Source: G963667675 sp963667675 (GTDB lineage Bacteria > Chloroflexota > Dehalococcoidia > Lucifugimonadales > UBA3495). From it: 64,000 bases of DNA. Below are positions 45,053 to 53,829 of the stretch, piece by piece (the first letter of the stretch is position 1; each line of letters begins with the position of its first letter). The translations under genes were made by a program, and so were the position numbers. The notes beneath the pieces were generated by a model. It saw only the letters and a list, made by a program, of their open reading frames with translations. It had not been told where the DNA came from and did not search any database. Where the stretch lies: contig OY763929.1 of NCBI GenBank assembly GCA_963667675.1, positions 682,001 through 746,000 on the forward strand. The letters run 5' to 3'.

Positions 45053-46204
45053 ATGCACTTGACCCGTCTGGTAGGTCTAGTTTCCTCCCTTCTAGCGGCA
45101 GCCATATTGGCATTCATATTGGGAGCATGTGGCAACGGGGCCAACGGGTCACCGGAGCCTTCCCCCGTAGCAACTCCGTCGCCAACGCCGACCCCTTCTC
45201 CTGGCCCTTCCCTCGCCCCTATGGAGCACGACGGCGTCGTGCGGCTGCCCCACGACGAAGGGGTACACCTCTCACCACTGGAATGGTGGTACTTCAACGG
45301 CCACTTGGCGACAGTCGATGGCCGGACGTTCAGCTACCATTTCGTCACCTTTCAGTCGGCGCTGAGCTCGGGTCTCGCGCCCAGGGTGGTCCAGTTAAGC
45401 TGGTCCGACCACGGCGAGGACCTGCACTTGACCGCGGAGCAGGCCACCGTGTCCACGACCGAGTCGTCGTCGGGGCATTTCGACCTCCCCACCAACGATT
45501 GGCGTATGAGCGGCGACGGCGACTCCTACGAACTCTCTTTCCAGCTTGAGAACTACGTCGTTGAGCTTGAAGCCAATTCAGAAAAGCCTGCGGTGCTCCA
45601 CCACGGCGGCGGACTGGTGGACTTGGGTATTGCCGGCAAGACCTACTACTATTCCCGCACGGACCTCACAACGTCCGGCACCATATCCATATCCGGCATT
45701 CCCAACAGCGTCGCCGGAACCTCGTGGATGGACCACCAGTGGGGCGATTTCACCATTGCCAACATCGGATGGGACTGGCTCAGCCTGAACTTGGACGATG
45801 GTTCCGACCTCATGGTATCGGTGGTCTGGGAGCAGGAAGACGGCGCGGATATTGCCACCTACGGCACCTACATCCCGCCGGACTCCAGCCCCGTACACCT
45901 GCCAAGCGATGACATTTCGCTGGAACCTACCGGTATCTGGACAAGCCCCAAAACCGGGGGCGTCTATCCCATGGGCTGGACCTTGGGGATCGACTCCCTG
46001 GCACTTGAACTGGCCATGGTCCCGGCAATAGAAGAGTCGGAGTTTGCCATCAGCGAAATCATACCCGTGGTCTACTGGGAAGGTTCCGTAGCCGCTGCGG
46101 GGAGCAAAAATGGCGCGGCTGTGTCTGGAAACGGCTTCGTGGAGATGGTGGGCTACGTACACTTTGACCTCAGCACCCTGCCGACCCCGCCTGCCCAACC
46201 GTAG
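45053..46204 (+). CDS. Secreted lipocalin-like (CrtC/AttH family) lipoprotein, copy 1
   Basis: 383 residues. Lipobox LGAC in the signal peptide (AAAILAFILGAC), a short Pro/Thr/Ser linker, then a domain beginning LPHDEGVHLSPLEWWYFNGHL and including SWMDHQWGDF. This matches the predicted secreted hydrolase/AttH and carotenoid 1,2-hydratase (CrtC) lipocalin-like family. Role unknown; lipid-related binding is a family-level guess. A close paralogue lies at 51390-52583. Confidence 0.85.
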   Translation: MHLTRLVGLVSSLLAAAILAFILGACGNGANGSPEPSPVATPSPTPTPSPGPSLAPMEHDGVVRLPHDEGVHLSPLEWWYFNGHLATVDGRTFSYHFVTFQSALSSGLAPRVVQLSWSDHGEDLHLTAEQATVSTTESSSGHFDLPTNDWRMSGDGDSYELSFQLENYVVELEANSEKPAVLHHGGGLVDLGIAGKTYYYSRTDLTTSGTISISGIPNSVAGTSWMDHQWGDFTIANIGWDWLSLNLDDGSDLMVSVVWEQEDGADIATYGTYIPPDSSPVHLPSDDISLEPTGIWTSPKTGGVYPMGWTLGIDSLALELAMVPAIEESEFAISEIIPVVYWEGSVAAAGSKNGAAVSGNGFVEMVGYVHFDLSTLPTPPAQP

Positions 46205-46266
46205 CCCGATGGCTCCGGGCAACTTCTAACTCCCGGGGTTGGGCTGCCGGGACGCGGTACGAGGAT

Positions 46267-46553
46267 TTACTGAGCTACAAACCGTTGGGCGTCGCCCGAG
46301 TTCACACTAACCGCGTATTCAACCCCCGGCTCGAAGTCCGCACCTAACGGAACAATTGTCTCAACTATGGGGTAGTCCGCCGTGCAGACCACATCCGGGT
46401 CGGAGACCCGATGATGGGTGATGGTCACGTCTATGCGGTTGGGCTCCGGCCGCCGGATTTCGTACCCGTTAAACTGGGAGCAACTGCTCCCCCTGGACAT
46501 CCCCGACACAACCCGCAGTTGGTACTGCGGCTGGTGGCTCTCCAGCACCAGCA
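46267..46553 (-). pseudogene. C-terminal fragment of a secreted/beta-rich protein
   Basis: The minus frame ending at 46267 reads sensibly only over its last ~95 residues (for example LESHQPQYQLRVVSGM, and LGADFEPGVEYAVSVNSGDAQRF). Upstream of about 46553 the frame becomes the antisense of another gene fragment. The N-terminus and start are therefore missing: a broken gene with its 5' part lost at a rearrangement junction. Confidence 0.65.
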
Positions 46554-47149
46554 CGACGGTGACGCTGAGCGCGAACACGTCGTACACGTTCGCGGCGTAC
46601 AGCGACAGCGGGTGCTCAACGCTGCTGGCGACGGCGTCGGAGTTCACGACGCCGGCCGCGACGGTGTCGGTGAGCAACCTGAGCGAGGCCGCGGCCAGCC
46701 TGTTCACCGTTCAAACAGGCGCCTCCCACGCGCAGGAGTTCACCACTGGGGCCAACACGGGCGGCTACACGCTGGGCAGCGTGAAGGTGGACTTCACCCT
46801 CGTCACCAACGCCAGCGTCGTCACCGTGGCCATCCACGACAGGCAGTCCAACGGTACGCCGTCCGCGACGGCTCGCGCCACGCTCACCGGGACCGCCGCC
46901 GACGGTCAGGCCGAGTTCACCTGCTCGAGCAACTGCGATCTGGCCGCGAACACGTCGTACTTCGTCCACGTCAGCGTCAACGCCAGCATCGCCTCCTACC
47001 CGAGTAGCACCGCGAGCGACGCGCAGACGCTCACGCCCACCGGCACCGGCTGGAGCATCGCCAACGCGGCGCGCTCCCAGTCGGTCAATTGGGCCGAACT
47101 GGCCAATGGCCAGTCGATGCGGATTAAGGTGACGGCGACGGAGAATTAG
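46547..47149 (+). pseudogene. C-terminal fragment of a repeat-containing surface protein
   Basis: About 200 residues reading VTLSANTSYTFAAYSDSGC, then VSVSNLSEAAASLFTVQTG and GYTLGSVKVDF, low-charge Ser/Thr-rich beta domains like those of Chloroflexota surface proteins (fibronectin-type and choice-of-anchor-like). Upstream of about 46547 the frame is antisense to the fragment at 46267-46553, and no signal peptide or start is present. The 5' end is lost. It ends in a proper stop at 47149. Confidence 0.65.
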
Positions 47150-47179
47150 GGGTCGGCGGCAGCGGAGATTCGGGCATCG

Positions 47180-47208
47180 GTAGGGGCGGGTTTCAAACCC
47201 GCCCCTAC
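47180..47208. repeat. Perfect inverted repeat GTAGGGGCGGGTTT, copy 1
   Basis: 14-bp arms (47180-47193 and 47195-47208) with a one-base centre. A second copy is at 48859-48887 with the same flanking words (ATCG before, ACGT after). Confidence 0.9.
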
Positions 47209-47313
47209 GTGGTTGTGGGGGCGGTCATCTTCTTGGCCGGCGCGCAATGGGCTATAATGGCCCGAAAGCAGGCAAGGCAGCGCGATGAAAGCGCCGTGGG
47301 CGGAGGAACGCAA

Positions 47314-47589
47314 ATGACCGCAGTGCGAGCAAAGTACGAGAACGGCGTCCTCACGCCGCTGGAGCCCCTCGACTTGGAGGATGGCGCTGAGGTGATGGTG
47401 TCGGTGGAGGGAGCGGCCGCGGAAGCGCCGGGGGGCAAGCCTGCGCCAAAACAGGGGCTTGCCGCCATCGTGGAGAGGGTGAAGGAACGACAGAAGGATA
47501 TTCCCCCGGAGGAGTGGGATAATCTCCCTACGGACCTTGCCAAGAACCACAAGCATTACCTTTACGGCCATCCCAAAGAAGACGACTGA
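47314..47589 (+). CDS. AF2212-like (DUF104) antitoxin
   Basis: 91 residues. AVRAKYENGVLTPLEPLDLEDGAEV is the DUF104/AF2212-like antitoxin motif found in front of PIN-domain toxins. The C-terminal part binds the toxin. ATG 47314 has GGAGG upstream; the longer frame from 47209 runs through a repeat. Its TGA overlaps the toxin ATG. Confidence 0.85.
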   Translation: MTAVRAKYENGVLTPLEPLDLEDGAEVMVSVEGAAAEAPGGKPAPKQGLAAIVERVKERQKDIPPEEWDNLPTDLAKNHKHYLYGHPKEDD

Positions 47590-48005
47590 TGGCGTCCATA
47601 TTTGCGGATACCGGTTACTGGATTGCGGTATTGTTCCCCGGAGACCAGATGCACGACAGGGCCTTGGCTGTGGCGGTTGCCCATGACGAGGCAAGAGTGG
47701 TTACGACACAGATGGTATTGACTGAAGTCCTGAACCACTTTTCGAGAATGGGCCCGGTACTCCGGCTGGATGCCGCTCAATTGCTTGAAGACCTCGAAAG
47801 CAATCCCAACGTGGAGATCATACCGCAGACGGACGCGCAGTTCAGGGCCGCCGTGGAACGTTATGCCTCTCGCAGCGACCAGCGGTGGAGCCTCACGGAC
47901 TGCGCCAGCTTCCTGGCTATGGAGGAGCGCGGCATCACCGAGGCGTTGGCATACGACAGGGACTTTGAGCAGGCGGGTTTCGCGGCGCTGCTGAGGGGAA
48001 GCTAG
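47589..48005 (+). CDS. vapC: VapC-like PIN-domain ribonuclease toxin
   Basis: 138 residues. PIN acidic residues are seen at Asp7 (FADTGYW), a glutamate in VLTEVLNHF, Asp in SLTDCASF and Asp in AYDRDF. Probably an RNase toxin. One-base overlap with the antitoxin gene (TGATG) shows translational coupling. Confidence 0.9.
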   Translation: MASIFADTGYWIAVLFPGDQMHDRALAVAVAHDEARVVTTQMVLTEVLNHFSRMGPVLRLDAAQLLEDLESNPNVEIIPQTDAQFRAAVERYASRSDQRWSLTDCASFLAMEERGITEALAYDRDFEQAGFAALLRGS

Positions 48006-48309
48006 CCGCGGCGTGGCGCGGTGACTTGCACAAGGGGGTCAGGGGGGATGCAGGGGGGCGCGGGGGGAACCTGGCTGCATCGGGGCGCGGGCGGCATCCC
48101 CCGCTCGCTGCGCATCGCGCCCCCTTGCGCTTTGCGAAGGGGGTGGGGGGTGCCCCCCCTTCACGCAGTGCAAGGGGGGTTAGGGGGGATGCCCGTTTGC
48201 AGAGGGCGGTATGACGGGTTTGGGGGCGCATCGCCCCAGGGCGCCCACAAGGGGCGCCCCTACGTGGTTGTGGGGGGGTGGTTCGACAAGCTCACCACGA
48301 GCGGGGGGT
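48006..48309. other. Repeat-filled gap between vapC and the second hicAB
   Basis: 304 bp, G-rich on the plus strand, with no gene. It holds the palindromic element 48093-48193 and a further short inverted repeat GGGCGCCC...GGGCGCCC (48239-48260). Confidence 0.75.
48093..48193. repeat. Nested palindromic element, copy A
   Basis: Outer inverted repeat GGCATCCCCC/GGGGGGATGCC and inner hairpins CCCCCTTGCGC...GCGAAGGGGG and CCCCCCTTC...GCAAGGGGGG. About 101 bp. It is related to 48904-49011 and to the truncated copy at 41144-41186. Possibly a MITE-like or REP-like unit. Confidence 0.85.
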
Positions 48310-48552
48310 TCATAGCTCCAACTCGCTGAGGAGTTCATCCACGCTCATTCCGTGATGCCGCGCCACGCTCTTCAAGATGCTCAGCAGCGTCTTCGCCTTG
48401 ATAGGGTTGTGTTGAGGAATCACCTCGTGGTGTTCGCCGTTGACCTGTGTTGTGACGCGCAGGTGAGAACCGCGCTGCCGAACAGCTTCGTATCCCAGCC
48501 GTCGAAGCGAGGTCTGTAGAGCAGCGCCGCTGACATCGCGGGGCAGCCTCAC
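48310..48552 (-). CDS. hicA: HicA family toxin (second hicAB)
   Basis: 80 residues. LRRLGYEAVRQRGSHLRVT and HHEVIPQHNPIKAKTLLSILK match the short HicA mRNA-interferase fold with its conserved histidine. It overlaps the upstream antitoxin-like gene by four bases. Here the antitoxin gene comes first, the reverse of the 40.5-41 kb pair. Confidence 0.85.
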   Translation of the reverse strand: MRLPRDVSGAALQTSLRRLGYEAVRQRGSHLRVTTQVNGEHHEVIPQHNPIKAKTLLSILKSVARHHGMSVDELLSELEL

Positions 48553-48767
48553 GCCACCAATACCTCCTCGCGTACGAAGTGCAGCCGGATAAGCTTGGGC
48601 CGTTGCATGGTCTCATCGAAGTAGCAATCGACAGCCTCTTTGACATTGCTGCGCAGTTCTTCCAGGGACTCGCCCTCTGTGTGGATGCCGTATCCCAGCG
48701 CGCTGGCGGTGTATCCGCCGTCTACCTCGTCCTCACTGACTTCGAAGATGATCTCAGACATAGTCAC
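48549..48767 (-). CDS. HicB-like antitoxin
   Basis: 72 residues: FEVSEDEVDGGYTASALGYGIHTEGESLEELRSNVKEAVDCYF is the HicB/DUF1902-type partner fold. ATG 48767 or 48761. It has no DNA-binding tail. Confidence 0.82.
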   Translation of the reverse strand: MTMSEIIFEVSEDEVDGGYTASALGYGIHTEGESLEELRSNVKEAVDCYFDETMQRPKLIRLHFVREEVLVA

Positions 48768-48858
48768 TTCCTTTCAGGTATGACAGGTAAGGGGCCGCCG
48801 TCCATATTGTCGAGCATGACGCCGTTCTCGTCTAGTGGGCCCGTCCACGTCGCCATCG

Positions 48859-48887
48859 GTAGGGGCGGGTTCCAAACCCGCCCCTAC
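48859..48887. repeat. Inverted repeat GTAGGGGCGGGTT, copy 2
   Basis: Arms 48859-48871 and 48875-48887; almost identical to 47180-47208. Confidence 0.88.
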
Positions 48888-48903
48888 GTCGTTTGGCGGG
48901 GCG

Positions 48904-49011
48904 GGCATCCCCCGCTAACGTCGTTTCGCTTGTTCGCGCCCCCTTGCGCTGGAGCGAAGGGGGCGTGGGTCTTTCCCCCTTCGCGGAGCGCAAGGGGGTT
49001 AGGGGGATGCC
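48904..49011. repeat. Nested palindromic element, copy B
   Basis: GGCATCCCCC at 48904-48913 and GGGGGATGCC at 49002-49011, with inner hairpins like those of copy A. Its first 43 bp recur, slightly diverged and truncated, at 41144-41186. Confidence 0.85.
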
Positions 49012-49177
49012 CCTTTCGCAGAGGGCGGGGAGATGTCGACCTCCAACCCGTCTTTCCGGCGAAAGCCGGAATCCAGAAAGTCCCAAATATGGACCAACCC
49101 TGCGTATACATCCTCGCAAGCGAACGCAACAGAGTGATGAAACTCTCTCCTCGCTCGCGGGAGATAACCCCCACAGC

Positions 49178-49879
49178 CTACGCCTTGCAACAGACTGCCC
49201 GGCACTGGCGCAGGGCAAAGAGACACCTGGCGCAAAAGCACACCAGCGTTGCATAGACTCCGCCCTCGTCCTCTTCCTCATGCCCGGAAAGGTTCTCCTT
49301 GCCCTCCTTGACCAGGAACGGAATCAGGAACAGGGCGCACACCGGGTCGGCCCACCACCAGGAAAACAAGGCGTTGAACCCCAACCCAATCAGGATAGTC
49401 AGGTCCTGCAGATCGCAGACCAGGCTCTCCATAGCCTCTGCTCTCAGGGACCGGGACTGCATCCGCACGGCGACGCGCATCTTTGCCGCGTACAGCCCGG
49501 CCATCACCACCGTGCTCGCCGCCACGATACCCACGCCCGCCAAGCTGGGCTCCGGCTCGGGCAGCCACCCAACCAGGCTGGCCCCGGAATGCAGGGCAAT
49601 GTATGCCGCCAGCAGGAAGAAGCTGAGCCCCACCAGCCGCCGCGCCCGACGCTCTACAGCCGCGTCCTCCTCCCCGTCCCGCTCCTGCCGCAGCCGGGCC
49701 ACTAGGACGCCCCCGGCGAAGAGCTCGACGATGCTGTCCAGGCTGAAAGCCAGCAGCGCCGCGCTCCCTGCCTGCACCCCAGCCCACAAGGCAACGCCGG
49801 CCTCTACCAGGTTCCAGGCGAGGCCGGCAATCACAAGAACAAGGGCCGTCCGGCGAAGGCTGTCGAGCTTAAACGCCAA
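49178..49879 (-). CDS. Cation efflux (CDF-like) membrane protein with a cysteine-rich tail
   Basis: 233 residues, about five to six membrane segments. AFSLDSIVELFAGG holds the metal-binding aspartate and glutamate, and ESLVCDLQDLTIL and WWADPVCALFLIP match the short CDF-like cation transporters. The last ~30 residues (ATLVCFCARCLFALRQCRAVCCKA in parts) are cysteine-rich, possibly a metal-sensing tail. Metal unknown. Confidence 0.84.
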   Translation of the reverse strand: MAFKLDSLRRTALVLVIAGLAWNLVEAGVALWAGVQAGSAALLAFSLDSIVELFAGGVLVARLRQERDGEEDAAVERRARRLVGLSFFLLAAYIALHSGASLVGWLPEPEPSLAGVGIVAASTVVMAGLYAAKMRVAVRMQSRSLRAEAMESLVCDLQDLTILIGLGFNALFSWWWADPVCALFLIPFLVKEGKENLSGHEEEDEGGVYATLVCFCARCLFALRQCRAVCCKA

Positions 49880-49951
49880 GGATAACTCCTCTTGCCTCTA
49901 CGTCATCTCCCCTGTGCTCGCTCGTCCAAGAAACTCAGGCACAACCGCCAA

Positions 49952-51172
49952 TCAGTCTTGCGACAGCAGCCAGTCCAACAGCGCATCCACGAAGACGTCT
50001 CCATAGCCCGGCGCATGGCCGCTGCCCTCGCCCACCCAAAGCTCCAATGTTAACACCCTCGGCGCATCCGGCTTCCAGACGGTATGCCTTGGTCTCGGCC
50101 CCAGGCGAGAATTGGTCCAAATCCAGAGCGCCGTAAGGCTCGGGGGTTTCCGGCCAGTCGCACCCGGCCAACCGGCTCCAGCGCATCGCGATGTCCCAAG
50201 CCCCAAGGTAGAACGCCCGCTGCCCTCCGCTCTCCGCGCTGGGGCCCGCTTTCGTCGCCCGCGAACAGGATAACGCCGTCCGCTGTGCCATGGATTTGCA
50301 ACGCTGACACCGGCCCCGGCTCCCTGGCAACTGGCGTCATCCACGTAACTCGTCCCGGCCACGCTCGCCACCGCCCGCAGGCCGGGCAGTCCCTTGCAGG
50401 CCATGTGGTGGGCCATAAACCCGCCGTTTGAATATCCAAACAGGTACACCGGCCCAAACTCCTTTAACTTGTTCGCTTCCGCCACCAGGTCGGTCAGATA
50501 AGCGGCGTCGTCCTCCCCCGTCTTGCCCCCGTCGCAGCAATGGTCCGTTGGGTTCCAGAATGGGCTGCCCTCGGCGTCCAGGCTCCCCGTGGGCAGCAGC
50601 AGACCGAAGCCGCGGCTGTTCACCTGCCGGTGAAGGGGCGCGTAACTCAAGAGGTCGGCGGAATTCCCTCCGTAGCCGTGCAGCGAGACGATGAGGGGAG
50701 TCTCCCCGTCAACAAATTCCCGGGGCGTCACCAACACCGAGCGGTCTCCTCGACCGGGATGGTCGATGAAGTGGACCGTGCCCCCGGCCTCCTCCGCCAA
50801 CGCCGCCGTCCTTTCCAATACGTCACCCCTTGGCAGCGATGGACTATCGGACTTGCTCAATCCCCACTCCTCCTTGTAGGCGTCCACCGGCTTTGTTTTG
50901 GATTCTGGGGCCTTCTCGGACCCTTGGGGCTGGGCATCCTGTTGTTCGTCCCTGCCCTCGTCCGCGACCCCCATTTCATCCTTCGCTCCAACGGTCTCCT
51001 CGTCCACGGACTCAACCGACCCCTCCAAAGGACTGGCCTTCGCCTCCGGCTCCATCGTCGGTTGCCCCCCGCCGCCGCACGCAAGCAAACCAACCACCAG
51101 CAGCGCGCACACCGCTCCCGCGCCAACCCGCAGCAGGGTCACGATCCCAATAGACGCCGGAGGCCCCGTCAC
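49952..51172 (-). pseudogene. Frameshifted PHB-depolymerase/feruloyl-esterase-like lipoprotein gene
   Basis: N-terminal lipobox GLLAC, an acidic linker, then an esterase domain: LIVSLHGYGG, nucleophile in FGYSNGGFM, LRAVASVAGTSY. After this, homologous sequence jumps frame near 50310-50325 (to QIHGTADGVILFAG), near 50215-50245 (to AFYLGAWDIAMRW and QFSPGAETKAYRL) and near 50050-50090 (back to WVGEGSGHAPGYGD). The three shifts sum to zero, so the first frame stays open by chance. Either a decayed gene or base-call errors. GTG 51172 has AAGGGA upstream and fits the signal peptide. Confidence 0.8.
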
Positions 51173-51389
51173 GTCAGTCCCTTCCGTGGTTGCCCGTCGT
51201 GGGCGCGACGGCGTCGGACCGGCGCTCCGTAAATGCATATTCTGCGAATGCATCCTCTCCTCGCGGCTAACGGTTTCTGCCCTGGCGATACCCAGCCGCC
51301 AGGCAAGCAATATATCAGCCCCCTCTCACAGCGCAACAAGCCCCCTGCCATCGGCGACAGCCGGGCCGCTGCCGTAATATGATAGATGC

Positions 51390-52583
51390 ATGCACCAGCC
51401 CTGTCCGGTACGTCCCGTCTCGTTCCTGCTCGCGGCAACGATATTGGCGTTCATCCTGGGAGCGTGCAGCGGCGGCGCCAATGACTCGCCCAAACCCACC
51501 GCCGCCGTTACGCCCCAACCCTCGCCGACACCCACCGCTGCCGTCACGCTGCAACCGTCGCCTACTCCGGCTCCCACTATGTCCCCTGAACCCACCCTCA
51601 CCCATTCCGCGCCCGATGGCGTCGTGCGCCTGCCCCACGACGAAGGCGTTCACCTCTCGCCCTTGGAGTGGTGGTACTTCAACGGCCGCCTGGCAACGGA
51701 CGACGGCCGGATATTCAGCTACCATTTCGTGACCTTCCAGTCGCTGCTGGACTCGGGTCTCACGCCCAGGGTGGTCCAGTTAAGCTGGGCCGACCACAGC
51801 GAGGATCTGCACTTGACCGCGGAGCAGGCCGCCGTGTCCACAACCGAGTCGTCATCGGGCCGCTTCGACCTCACCGCCAACGCTTGGCGCATGAGCGGCG
51901 ACGGTGAAACTTACGCTCTCTCTTTCCAGATTGAGGACTACGCCGTGGAGCTTGAAGCTACATCAGAAAAACCGGCGGTGCTCCACCATGGCGCGGGGCT
52001 GGTGGACCTGGGCATAGCCGGCAAGACCTACTACTATTCCCGCACGGATTTGAACACGTCGGGCGCTGTATCCATATCCGGCGTTGCTCACCCCGTGGCC
52101 GGGGCCTCTTGGATGGACCACCAGTGGGGCGATTTCACCATCGCCAACATCGGCTGGGACTGGCTCAGCCTGAACCTCGACGACGGTTCCGACCTCATGG
52201 TGTCGGTGGTCTGGGAGCAGGACGGCGGCAAACCTATTATGACCTACGCCACCTACGTCCCGCCGGACTCCAGCCCCGTACATTTGCCCGGCGATGGCAT
52301 TTCTCTGGAACCCGCGGGGACATGGACCAGCGCCGGCACCGGCGGCGTCTATCCCATGGGCTGGACCTTGGCCATAGACTCCCTGGCCCTCGATCTGGCT
52401 CTAGTTCCGGCAATAGAAGAATCGGAGTATGCCATCAGCGAAATTATCCCGGTGGTCTACTGGGAAGGAGCCGTCGCCGCCGCTGGTAGCAAAGACGGCG
52501 CGGCCGTGTCCGGCAACGGCTTCGTGGAGATGGTCGGTTACGTACCCTCGGACCTTAGCACCCTCCCGACCCCGTCGGCCTAG
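51390..52583 (+). CDS. Secreted lipocalin-like (CrtC/AttH family) lipoprotein, copy 2
   Basis: 397 residues, very similar to the gene at 45053 throughout the mature domain (LPHDEGVHLSPLEWWYFNGRL, SWMDHQWGDF, GFVEMVGY near the end) and in the promoter just upstream (about 51346-51389). The linker differs most and is longer here, with PTAAVTPQPSPTP repeats. A recent duplication; the two copies may differ only in linker length. Confidence 0.85.
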   Translation: MHQPCPVRPVSFLLAATILAFILGACSGGANDSPKPTAAVTPQPSPTPTAAVTLQPSPTPAPTMSPEPTLTHSAPDGVVRLPHDEGVHLSPLEWWYFNGRLATDDGRIFSYHFVTFQSLLDSGLTPRVVQLSWADHSEDLHLTAEQAAVSTTESSSGRFDLTANAWRMSGDGETYALSFQIEDYAVELEATSEKPAVLHHGAGLVDLGIAGKTYYYSRTDLNTSGAVSISGVAHPVAGASWMDHQWGDFTIANIGWDWLSLNLDDGSDLMVSVVWEQDGGKPIMTYATYVPPDSSPVHLPGDGISLEPAGTWTSAGTGGVYPMGWTLAIDSLALDLALVPAIEESEYAISEIIPVVYWEGAVAAAGSKDGAAVSGNGFVEMVGYVPSDLSTLPTPSA

Positions 52584-52615
52584 CCCTAGCCGGGCCTCTC
52601 TCGCCCGCGGCTCGA

Positions 52616-53779
52616 TTACCTGGGATGCACCTCCAGGTAGCCAACGTCATACTCAGCTTCCGAGGCCGGAGTTTCGGCGCTGGCTCCATTCCCTTGTTCC
52701 GCCGCGTCGTGGTCGTGCGACCCGCCCGATGTCTCCTCTACTCCGGCGTGGACCATAACCGATGCCTCCACCGGGCTGCCTTCCCACTGGTGGGGGTGTC
52801 CCTCGTTGCCGACCAGGGACACGCTAATTTCGTGCATCCCCTGGTCCAGACCGGGCAGCTTCAGCCAGGGAGTATAGAGCCTGGCGTGGAACTCGCCGTC
52901 GATGTACACGTATCCGAACCCTTCCCCGGAAACGTGTTCACCGCCCGCGTTCCGGGGCGTGAACTCGAACCCGGTCGTCATGACCTGCAGGTTGTATCCC
53001 CCCAGGGAGTCGGGATGGGCCATGGCTTCCGCCGACATGGGAGCGTCGGCGTCCACGGCCGGCAAATTGCCGAAGCCCGGCCTCTCGCCCTCGCCTACCT
53101 CAACCACGATTGTGTCCTCCAGCGGCTGCCCGCCAAACGTCAATTCATTATGGCTGTTGGTGTTCAGGGCAACCCGGATTTCCCGCGTCCCCGGCTCCAG
53201 GTCAGCCAGGTGGTAGTAGGGACCGTAGACCCGGTTGATTTTCACGCCGTCCACGTAAACGTGGGCGTGACCCGCTCCCGGAGCATCGGCCTTGTTGACC
53301 TCTTCCGGTGCCCATCGCCAGCCTTCGGTGGCAATACGCACGTTTACTCCGCCCGCATCTTCTTGTTCGGCCATGATTGAAATGCTGACAGGTGTTTCAG
53401 ACTCCATGGCATCGTGGCTGCCGCCCGCATGAGACCCCCCGGAGGCCGCAGGGTGGAAGGCGATACGGTAACGCCCGGTGGCGTCGGCAACGAAGATGAA
53501 ATCCGCAACCGCTCCTGGCGTCACTTCTTGTTCTATGTCGTACCCGTGCAGGTGCAAAGACCCCGGCGCGTCGCTGTCGACTTTCAGAGTAACCGTGTCA
53601 TGCTGGCTCACTCTGACTGTGTCGGGCGTCATCTGCTTGTCTCGCAACGAAACGCTAATCTCCACCTCCTCTGGATCGGTGGAGCCGCACGCCGCGGCCA
53701 ACGCAGTAATCAAAATCATCAACCCGGCCCCAAAAGCCGGCGTCTCGAGATACAAGAACAACCTCAATCTAGGCATCAA
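52616..53779 (-). CDS. Lipoprotein with cupredoxin-like domain and two tandem beta-repeats
   Basis: 387 residues. Signal peptide with lipobox AAAC. Residues about 35-115 form a cupredoxin-like domain (VRVSQHDTVTLKVDSD, LHLHGYD). Two related repeats follow: GHAHVYVDGVKINRVYGPYYHL and GFGYVYIDGEFHARLYTPWLKL, each ending in a beta-rich segment with His. Histidine-rich stretches suggest copper or other metal binding, which is inference. Function unknown. Confidence 0.8.
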   Translation of the reverse strand: MMPRLRLFLYLETPAFGAGLMILITALAAACGSTDPEEVEISVSLRDKQMTPDTVRVSQHDTVTLKVDSDAPGSLHLHGYDIEQEVTPGAVADFIFVADATGRYRIAFHPAASGGSHAGGSHDAMESETPVSISIMAEQEDAGGVNVRIATEGWRWAPEEVNKADAPGAGHAHVYVDGVKINRVYGPYYHLADLEPGTREIRVALNTNSHNELTFGGQPLEDTIVVEVGEGERPGFGNLPAVDADAPMSAEAMAHPDSLGGYNLQVMTTGFEFTPRNAGGEHVSGEGFGYVYIDGEFHARLYTPWLKLPGLDQGMHEISVSLVGNEGHPHQWEGSPVEASVMVHAGVEETSGGSHDHDAAEQGNGASAETPASEAEYDVGYLEVHPR

Positions 53780-53829
53780 TTCCCAATCCCCTCACGGCAC
53801 CCCTCCGTTCGTCCACCGGCGTCAACGCG

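Larger units (their letters stand above)
48768..49177. other. Repeat-filled gap before the cation transporter gene
   Basis: 410 bp without a gene. Contains the second GTAGGGGCGGGTT inverted repeat (48859-48887), palindromic element copy B (48904-49011) and a TTCCGGC-GAAA-GCCGGAA hairpin (49054-49071). Confidence 0.75.

Noticed and set aside
48021..48329. Possible small gene in the G-rich repeat region
   Set aside because: Frame consists of repeat-derived Gly/Arg/Pro sequence without a ribosome site.
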